Shown: positions 48,611 to 53,717 of the stretch, piece after piece
Layout: the number at the start of each line of letters is the position of its first letter
Numbering within the stretch: position 1 is the first letter of the stretch
DNA from: an uncultured Oscillospiraceae bacterium
GTDB taxonomy: Bacteria; Bacillota; Clostridia; Oscillospirales; Oscillospiraceae
Assembly: GCA_934655875.1 (NCBI GenBank)
Contig: CAKUHB010000016.1
Coordinates: forward strand, 1-53,717
Direction of reading: 5' to 3'
Length of the DNA stretch: 53,717 bases
Notes under the pieces: generated by a model
Databases searched by the model: none
Told to the model about the DNA's origin: nothing
Seen by the model: the letters and a program-made list of their open reading frames with translations, nothing else
Translations under genes and position numbers: made by a program

Positions 48611-49006
48611 TTAGAGCGTCTGCGGAGGAATGTCAAATTCCTGTGTCTGGGCGTAGCTGTCCGGCAGTGTCGGCGTGGGGATGAGCGTCATGCGCTGGAG
48701 CGTCTGCGTGCCAGGGAATACCTGCGCGCCGCGGACAAGGACGCGGTCGTAGCCGACGCGCTCGCTGCGCAGATCGACGGTCGCATACGGGACCTCCTCG
48801 GTCTGGCGGGTCTGGCTGTCGGAGAGCGGCGGCGTCGGGACGTCGAAAGGCTCTGTGAAGCCGTCGTAATTGGAGATGCGGACGGCCAGAAGCTGCTGCG
48901 TGCCGTCCGGTAAGGTCTGGGTGATGGTGATCGCCGCGCCCTGCACGGGGATCTGCGCGGTCGAGGTCACGATCTGCGCGACAACGGTTCCGTACTGCTG
49001 TATGAT
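48611..49006 (-). CDS. Small beta-domain protein in the peptidoglycan-binding operon, start uncertain
   Basis: About 130 aa (149 if started at the ATG ending at 49060). The body looks like a prealbumin-like or carboxypeptidase-regulatory beta-sandwich (TVVAQIVTSTAQIPVQGAAI, GFTEPFDVPTP, VDLRSERVGYDRVLVRG). A strong SD, AAAAAGGAGG, lies inside the upstream part of the frame, but no ATG, GTG or TTG follows at normal distance; the codons there are GTC, ATC (49006) and ATA (49003). Either a rare ATC/ATA start is used or the SD is a chance Lys-Lys-Glu-Ala run. The ATG at 49060 has no SD. 11 nt before the next gene. Confidence 0.65.
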   Translation of the reverse strand: MIQQYGTVVAQIVTSTAQIPVQGAAITITQTLPDGTQQLLAVRISNYDGFTEPFDVPTPPLSDSQTRQTEEVPYATVDLRSERVGYDRVLVRGAQVFPGTQTLQRMTLIPTPTLPDSYAQTQEFDIPPQTL

Positions 49007-49118
49007 GACCGCCTCCTTTTTGCGTCTTTCAGCCGTTAGTGTATGCAGGCGTGCGGCCATGTGTGCATGAAGCGGGAGAATTTGCAGAGACTAAGCGGCA
49101 AAGGAGCTGATCGAAGCG

Positions 49119-49562
49119 ATGATGAATATGAGCAAAAAGGAATATAACCGCTATGTCGCGCGGCTGTCCGGCACGTCGCCGACGGGGAAGAATCTGCTGA
49201 ACGCGTTCTGGGTGGGTGGCCTTATCTGCGCGCTGGGGCAGCTGATCCTGAACGGGTATACGGCACTGGGGCTGTCTGAGCAGGACGCCGCAACGGCCAC
49301 GTCGGTCAGTCTGGTATTCTTAAGCGCTGTGCTGACCGGGCTGAGCGTGTATGACGATATCGCGAAATTTGCCGGGGCCGGCACGCTCGTGCCGATCACG
49401 GGGTTTGCCAACGCGGTCGTGTCGCCGGCGATCGAATTTAAGGCGGAGGGCTTTGTGACCGGCATGGCGGCGAAGATGTTTCTCATTGCCGGGCCGGTCA
49501 TCGTCTACGGGACGGCGGCCAGCGTGATCTACGGGTTGATTCTGGCGATTTTCGGCGGTTAA
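49119..49562 (+). CDS. spoVAC: Stage V sporulation protein AC
   Basis: 147 aa, about four membrane helices. SpoVAC signature: KKEYNRYVARLSGTSPTGKNLLNAFWVGGLICALGQ and TGFANAVVSPAIEFKAEGFVTGMAAKMF. SpoVAC is part of the dipicolinate channel and can act as a mechanosensitive pore in Bacillus. Normally spoVAD and spoVAE follow; here the next gene is a glycosyltransferase, so this copy stands alone. SD AAGGAG 12 nt upstream of the first of two tandem ATG codons. A sigma-G promoter is expected but I could not identify one. Confidence 0.93.
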   Translation: MMNMSKKEYNRYVARLSGTSPTGKNLLNAFWVGGLICALGQLILNGYTALGLSEQDAATATSVSLVFLSAVLTGLSVYDDIAKFAGAGTLVPITGFANAVVSPAIEFKAEGFVTGMAAKMFLIAGPVIVYGTAASVIYGLILAIFGG

Positions 49563-49565
49563 GCT

Positions 49566-49594
49566 TCCCTTTGGGCGAATAATCAGGTATAATA
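49566..49594 (+). promoter_or_regulatory. Promoter of the GT4 gene
   Basis: TTCCCT (49566-49571), 17 bp, TATAAT (49589-49594), 49 bp before the ATG. Confidence 0.55.
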
Positions 49595-49643
49595 GAGCTG
49601 TACAAACCCGAACCATGTCTGTGTTTTCAAAAAGGAGACCTCC

Positions 49644-50939
49644 ATGTCTGACAGAACCATTTGCCTGATCAACGATTCCTTTCCGCCTGTGACCGACGGC
49701 GTTGCCAACGCGGTCGTCAATTATGCACGCGCCATTACAGAAAGCGGCAGCACCGCCGTCGTGGCGACGCCGGCCTATCCCGGTGCGGACGACAGCGCGC
49801 TCGGCTTTCCTGTCGTGCGCTATCCCAGCATCGATATGACGAAGCTCGTGGGCTATCACGCGGGCTTCCCGTTTTCGGAAAAAACGGTGAAGACGCTGAT
49901 GGAATACCCCATTGATCTCATCCACTGCCACTGCCCGATCACGTCGGCCGTCCTTGCGCGGGAGCTGCGCAGCCGCATCCACGTGCCGATGGTGTTCACG
50001 TATCACACGAAGTTTGACATTGATATCGCAAACGCCATCCATGCAAAGCTTTTGCAGGAGGGCGCGAAAAAAATCCTCGTCGAGAACATCAGCGCGTTCG
50101 ACGAGGTCTGGACAGTCAGCCACGGCGCGGGCGAGAACCTGCGCAGCCTTGGCTATACGGGCGATTGGCGCGTGATGCCGAACGGCGTCGACTTTGCCAA
50201 GGGCCGCGTGGAGGAGGAAACGGTGCGGGAGGTCTGCAAAGACTTTGACCTGCCTGCGGGCGTGCCGGTATTTCTGTTTGTCGGCCGCATGATGTGGTAC
50301 AAGGGCCTGCGCATCACGCTGGACGCACTGAAGATACTCAAGGACGCGGGGCATGCGTTCCGCATGGTCTTTGTCGGAAACGGCGGAGACAAGGACGAGG
50401 TCGTGGCCTACAGCAAGGAGCTTGGGCTGGACGACTGCGTGTTTTTTACCTCGCCGAAGTACGACCGGACGGTCATCCGGGCGTGGTACTGCCGCGCGGA
50501 TCTGTTCTTGTTCCCATCGACGTTCGACACGAACGGCCTTGTTGTGCGCGAAGCGGCGGTCTGCGAGCTGGCGAGCGTGCTCGTGCGCGGCAGCTGCGCC
50601 GCGGAGGACATCACCGACGGGAAAAACGGCTTTCTGATCGAGGAGAACGCGGCGTCGATGGCGGCGCTGCTGGCGAAGCTCTGCCATGAGCCGGAGGTTC
50701 TGAAGCGCGTGGGACGGCAGGCGCAGGAGGAGATTTATATTTCCTGGGACGACGCGGTGCATCGCGCGCAGGCGCGCTATGAGGTCGTGATCGAAGCGTA
50801 CCGCTCCGGCGCGTATGCGGAGCACCGGCGGTTCTCCGATGAATATTTCCGCTCGCTCGGCGCATGCATCAGCGCGCTGGAGCAGCGCCGCGAACGCCTG
50901 CGCGAACAGTGGGACGCGTTTTATGAGCATTTCCTGTAA
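49644..50939 (+). CDS. Family 4 glycosyltransferase (GT-B fold)
   Basis: 431 aa. N-terminal Rossmann half with NDSFPPVTDGVANAVVNYA and IHCHCPITSAVLARELR; C-terminal sugar-nucleotide half with FLFVGRMMWYKGL, MVFVGNGGDKDEV and the E-x7-E region FDTNGLVVREAAVCE, and a charged helical tail to the end. It resembles diacylglycerol or phosphatidyl-myo-inositol glycosyltransferases of this family, so a lipid-linked or wall glycan product is plausible. AAGGAG SD. Cytoplasmic face of the membrane; acceptor unknown. Confidence 0.88.
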   Translation: MSDRTICLINDSFPPVTDGVANAVVNYARAITESGSTAVVATPAYPGADDSALGFPVVRYPSIDMTKLVGYHAGFPFSEKTVKTLMEYPIDLIHCHCPITSAVLARELRSRIHVPMVFTYHTKFDIDIANAIHAKLLQEGAKKILVENISAFDEVWTVSHGAGENLRSLGYTGDWRVMPNGVDFAKGRVEEETVREVCKDFDLPAGVPVFLFVGRMMWYKGLRITLDALKILKDAGHAFRMVFVGNGGDKDEVVAYSKELGLDDCVFFTSPKYDRTVIRAWYCRADLFLFPSTFDTNGLVVREAAVCELASVLVRGSCAAEDITDGKNGFLIEENAASMAALLAKLCHEPEVLKRVGRQAQEEIYISWDDAVHRAQARYEVVIEAYRSGAYAEHRRFSDEYFRSLGACISALEQRRERLREQWDAFYEHFL

Positions 50940-51005
50940 GGGATTAAAAAAGCCTGTGCTGTCTTTGAAACTTGATGAGTATCATGTATTTGCACAGGCC
51001 AAAAC

Positions 51006-51152
51006 GGCTTCCCCAGGGGGAAGCTGGCTGCGCGAAAGCGCAGACTGATGAGGGACTGGATGCATCGAAAAACTGCATAGCAATATCGATCATGCTCCCC
51101 GACCCTCATCCGGCGCTGCGCGCCCAAAGCCTTCCCCGAGGGGAAGGCTTTG
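51006..51152. repeat. Dispersed palindromic repeat, family B (copy 2, inverted)
   Basis: Reverse-complement arrangement of copy 1: GCTTCCCCAGGGGGAAGC, CTGCGCGAAAGCGCAG, ACTGATGAGGGA, GCTCCCCGACCCTCATC, CCTTCCCCGAGGGGAAGG. It is followed directly by repeat D copy 2, so the 50940-51360 gap is filled by repeats with no gene. Confidence 0.75.
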
Positions 51153-51177
51153 GGCGATGCGCATATCTGTCAGTCTT

Positions 51178-51354
51178 CGCGGGAAAGATCCAAGAAAACC
51201 GAAGGGGTTTTCTTGGTCGGTTCAAGGAGGTCCGGAGGGAAATCGAAATCCCTCCGGGCTCGTTTTCTTTTTGCCACTTTTTCTTTTGGAGAAGCAAAAG
51301 AAAAAGTGGGTCGGCAGTCGCAAATCTGTAGAAGAGTATCAGCCTTATTCCGGC
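51178..51354. repeat. Three-hairpin repeat, family D (copy 2)
   Basis: Same orientation as 23715-23890. Hairpins at 51190-51216, 51232-51257 (CCGGAGGG/CCCTCCGG) and 51274-51309 (CCAC.../...GTGG). Stem 2 differs from copy 1 at three base pairs and stem 3 at one, all with both partners changed. Confidence 0.75.
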
Positions 51355-51364
51355 CATGAAATTA

Positions 51365-51397
51365 TAAAGCGCCCTGCCGGGGTTTCCGGCAGGGCGT
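51365..51397 (-). terminator. Hairpin after the polysaccharide deacetylase gene
   Basis: 10-bp stem GCCCTGCCGG/CCGGCAGGGC, minus-strand tail GCTTTATAATTT. A weak intrinsic terminator 6 bp past the stop. Confidence 0.65.
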
Positions 51398-51402
51398 TTG
51401 GG

Positions 51403-52152
51403 TTATTCTGGCTGACAGGCACTTTTGAACTGCTCCAGCGTCATGTCGCGGGTGACGGCGATGCGGGGGATGAGGAGGGGATCGGTGCCGGTCAGGTAGC
51501 TGCCGTCGAAGGTGCGCACGCCGTAGGCGTAGAACCAGCCGGCGGCGGTGCGGGTGCGTTCGGTGCATTTCCCGTTCGGGTACGAGACGGCGGTGGGGAC
51601 GCGCCCGCAGGCAAAGGTCAGGGCGAGCTTGCTGCGCAGCAGCTCGGAGATCAGCTCCGGCCAGCCCATGTCCGCCATGTTCCGGTGGCTCCAGCCGTGA
51701 CTCTGGATGCTGACAAGGCCCGACTGCGCCAGCTCACGCAGCTGCGGCCGCGTCAGCTTGTGGGGCTTGCCAATATCGCCCGCGATCATGAAAATCGTCG
51801 CTTTCATGCTGTATTTTTGCAGCAGCGGCAGAAGCAGCGTGTAATTGTCGTCGTATCCGTCGTCAAACGTCAGGATGATGGGCTTTTTGTACTGCTCGAC
51901 GTGCGCGAGATCCTCCAGAAAGATTGTCTCGTAGCCGTTATCCTGCAGATATTGCAGCTGCCGCTCCAGCTCTGCCGGTTTTACGAACAGATGCTCCTCG
52001 CCCCAGCAGTCGTCGCCGACAGCGTGATACATGAGAACGGGAACCTGCCGGCCGGCCTCGGACGGCGCGAGCCGCGCGAGACTGCGCACATGGAGCAGGA
52101 CGAGCAGCAGAAGCGCTGCGGGAAGCAGCAGCCAGAGCCATGCTTTTTTCAT
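51403..52152 (-). CDS. Membrane-anchored polysaccharide deacetylase
   Basis: 249 aa. Uncleaved N-terminal membrane helix (about 4-22), then a NodB-type deacetylase domain: TFDDGYDDN (catalytic Asp and metal Asp), SHGWSHRNM (metal His pair), and SYPNGKC in the place of the usual RxPxG. It removes N- or O-acetyl groups from a surface glycan such as peptidoglycan or a spore-cortex-like polymer. Its ATG overlaps the kinase gene stop by 4 nt, so the two are coupled. SD GGAGG. Confidence 0.9.
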   Translation of the reverse strand: MKKAWLWLLLPAALLLLVLLHVRSLARLAPSEAGRQVPVLMYHAVGDDCWGEEHLFVKPAELERQLQYLQDNGYETIFLEDLAHVEQYKKPIILTFDDGYDDNYTLLLPLLQKYSMKATIFMIAGDIGKPHKLTRPQLRELAQSGLVSIQSHGWSHRNMADMGWPELISELLRSKLALTFACGRVPTAVSYPNGKCTERTRTAAGWFYAYGVRTFDGSYLTGTDPLLIPRIAVTRDMTLEQFKSACQPE

Positions 52153-53717
52153 GCGCCGCGCACCTCCGTGCGGTCACGCGGGAAGGTAACGATGGCCTTG
52201 AAGAGGTCGCCGTCGATCTCCAGCCGGAACGTGCCGCCTTGCAGCTCGGTCAGGCTCTGGGCGATGGACAGGCCGAGACCGCTGCCCTCGGTGTGGCGCG
52301 AGCGGTCGCCGCGCACAAAGCGCGCCATCAATTCCTCCGCTGGGATGTTCAGCTCGTATTTGGAGATGTTTTTGAAGGTGATGGAGACGGTCTCGTCGTC
52401 CGCTGCGCTTTCAAAATAGACGCGCGTGCCGGGCAGGGCGTATTTGCAGATGTTTGCGAAGAGATTGCCGAGAACGCGGGACAGCAGCTGGCCGTCAGCC
52501 TGAATGACCGGCTGCGAGGGCGCGGGCCGGAAGACCGGCTCGAGCTGCACGGCTTCGAGCTTTTCCATATAATCGCCCGCCAGCTGGCTGATGAGGACGT
52601 TCACGTCCGTCCGTGCCAGATGCACCGGCAGGCAGCCGGAGGACGCCTTGGACGCTTCGACCAGGTCTTCCGTCAGCTTCTTGAGCCGCGCGGACTGCCG
52701 GTTCAGAACGTCGACATATTCCTTCGCCTTTTCCGGCTGGATATCCTCTTTTTCCAGAAGATCGACGTAGTTGACGATGGAGGTCAGCGGCGTTTTGATG
52801 TCGTGGGAGACGTTGGTGATCAGCTCCGTCTTCATGCGCTCGGCGCGGATCTGCTCGTCGACGGCCTTCTGAATGCCGGACTGGATGCTTTGGAGGTTCT
52901 CCTCGTGCTTCCGGAGCGCGGGCAGCCAGCGGGGGATGGGCTTGCCCTTGTAATCGGTCTGGCCGTCTGCGATGGCCTGCCCTTCCTTCTGCAGGATTTT
53001 CAGGCTGGAAGCCACATACAGGATCACAACGGTCAGAACGCCGCGCGAGAGCAGCCACAGAACTGCATGCCTCTCCTCATTCCACCCAAGCATGAACGTG
53101 AAGAACAGATCCGCAAGGCACAGTGCGCCCCAGACGAGTACCGTCCGCCAGATCATCGGGATGCGGCCCAGTCCCCGAAAGATCCACGCAAAAACCTTGT
53201 AGATCAGCGTGTTTTTGAAGAAGCCCGGTGCCTTTGCACGGCCCGCAACGCTCAGGATGAGCGTCAGCGCCAGAGCCGCAGTGCCGAATACGAGAAGAAT
53301 ATAGTACCAGAAATCGATATACCAGATATTGCTAAGAAAGGATGCCCACGCGAGGAGCAGCAGAGCAAGCAGCGCAAGGAACAGATCGAGCGGAATTTTA
53401 TTGAGCCAGCATTGGTAGATGCCGGCCACGCCCTCCTTATGTCCCATGGCGCACAGCAGAAAAATGAACAGGAACAGGCAGACCGCAAGAAGCAGGATAG
53501 CCAGCACGATCAGCAGATACCGTGCGCTGATCAGCCGCTCGACCCATGTCATAACGTACAGCGCGGAATCGCGCGAGGCAAGCGGGCTTTTGAGATATGC
53601 CTGATAGACCGCTGTGACTTCGCTGCCGTCGCTCAGCAAAGTGGTCATGTCCTGCTGGTAATAGGCGGAAGCCTTGCCGGAATAATCGTCTTTATTCAGT
53701 GCGCCGGTGCTGAACAG
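52149..53717 (-). CDS. Sensor histidine kinase (5' end outside window)
   Basis: The frame stays open to the right edge, so at least 522 aa are present and the start is missing. The visible part has a short extracytoplasmic tail, about six membrane helices (two near ILLLAVCLFLFIFLL, two near LLALLLLAWASFL and YYILLVFGTAALAL, two more before ~230), then the HisKA H-box NVSHDIKTPLTSI (phosphorylated His), an N-box region GNLFANICKYA, and a G-box GSGLGLSIA. The partner response regulator should lie upstream, outside the window. Coupled to a polysaccharide deacetylase, so an envelope-related signal is plausible. Confidence 0.9.
   Translation of the reverse strand: MFSTGALNKDDYSGKASAYYQQDMTTLLSDGSEVTAVYQAYLKSPLASRDSALYVMTWVERLISARYLLIVLAILLLAVCLFLFIFLLCAMGHKEGVAGIYQCWLNKIPLDLFLALLALLLLAWASFLSNIWYIDFWYYILLVFGTAALALTLILSVAGRAKAPGFFKNTLIYKVFAWIFRGLGRIPMIWRTVLVWGALCLADLFFTFMLGWNEERHAVLWLLSRGVLTVVILYVASSLKILQKEGQAIADGQTDYKGKPIPRWLPALRKHEENLQSIQSGIQKAVDEQIRAERMKTELITNVSHDIKTPLTSIVNYVDLLEKEDIQPEKAKEYVDVLNRQSARLKKLTEDLVEASKASSGCLPVHLARTDVNVLISQLAGDYMEKLEAVQLEPVFRPAPSQPVIQADGQLLSRVLGNLFANICKYALPGTRVYFESAADDETVSITFKNISKYELNIPAEELMARFVRGDRSRHTEGSGLGLSIAQSLTELQGGTFRLEIDGDLFKAIVTFPRDRTEVRGA

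Noticed and set aside
1..53717. CRISPR array, tRNA, rRNA or IS transposase
   Set aside because: No regularly spaced repeats, no cloverleaf or rRNA sequence recognised, and no transposase motif among the reading frames. Dispersed repeats are not regularly spaced.

Overview
The window reads as a chromosomal segment of a GC-rich, spore-forming, anaerobic Firmicute of the Oscillospiraceae type (gut Clostridia). Evidence: the khpA-rpsP-ffh-ylxM and rpsB-tsf blocks, sporulation genes (gpr, sigG, a ylmC/ymxH-like gene, spoVAC, a SpoIVFB-like M50 protease), many GGAGG ribosome-binding sites and sigma-A promoters with 17-bp spacers, and intergenic palindromic repeats of a kind common in this group. 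Genus cannot be fixed from sequence reading alone.

Layout. 1-560: 5' part of a nucleoside/BMP-type ABC ATPase behind a structured leader. 894-3223: khpA-rpsP-ffh-ylxM operon. 3332-5626: secreted SLH-anchored phosphodiester glycosidase. 5928-8289: recQ and a GNAT gene. 8511-11588: PspC-like protein, cytoplasmic GH13 enzyme, lipoprotein serpin. 12120-16660: ridA-tryptophanase-NSS transporter operon opposite a YheO-family regulator. 17104-22191: tightly overlapping dacF-like, MFS, GH2, barnase, barstar genes. 22457-26411: degV, recG, rpsT. 26579-31051: gpr, sigG, ylmC-like, rpsB, tsf. 31194-33751: DUF1858 protein, trmK, nif3-like, yebC.

33719-38430 is a 4.7-kb integrative element, visibly richer in A+T than its surroundings. 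It is bounded by a perfect 33-bp direct repeat of the 3' end of yebC and carries a tyrosine recombinase, two lipoproteins built from the same repeat module, an XRE regulator, a possible small Cys-rich peptide and a small membrane protein. It separates yebC from what looks like its own terminator at 38463-38500.

38509-46595: galM, a small membrane protein plus M50 protease, GNAT, a radical SAM/DUF2344 pair, a two-domain ThyX-like protein and an acetate-kinase-like protein with changed active-site residues. 46648-50939: peptidoglycan-binding-domain operon, spoVAC, a GT4 glycosyltransferase. 51403-53717: polysaccharide deacetylase and a sensor kinase running off the right edge.

Genes that plausibly work together: tryptophanase releases 2-aminoacrylate, which RidA hydrolyses, while the NSS carrier may import the amino acid; MFS and GH2 for uptake and cleavage of a glycoside; a surface barnase-type RNase with its barstar inhibitor. 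Intergenic regions carry at least four families of dispersed palindromic repeats, and two of them show compensatory base changes in hairpin stems, which suggests the RNA or DNA fold itself is conserved.
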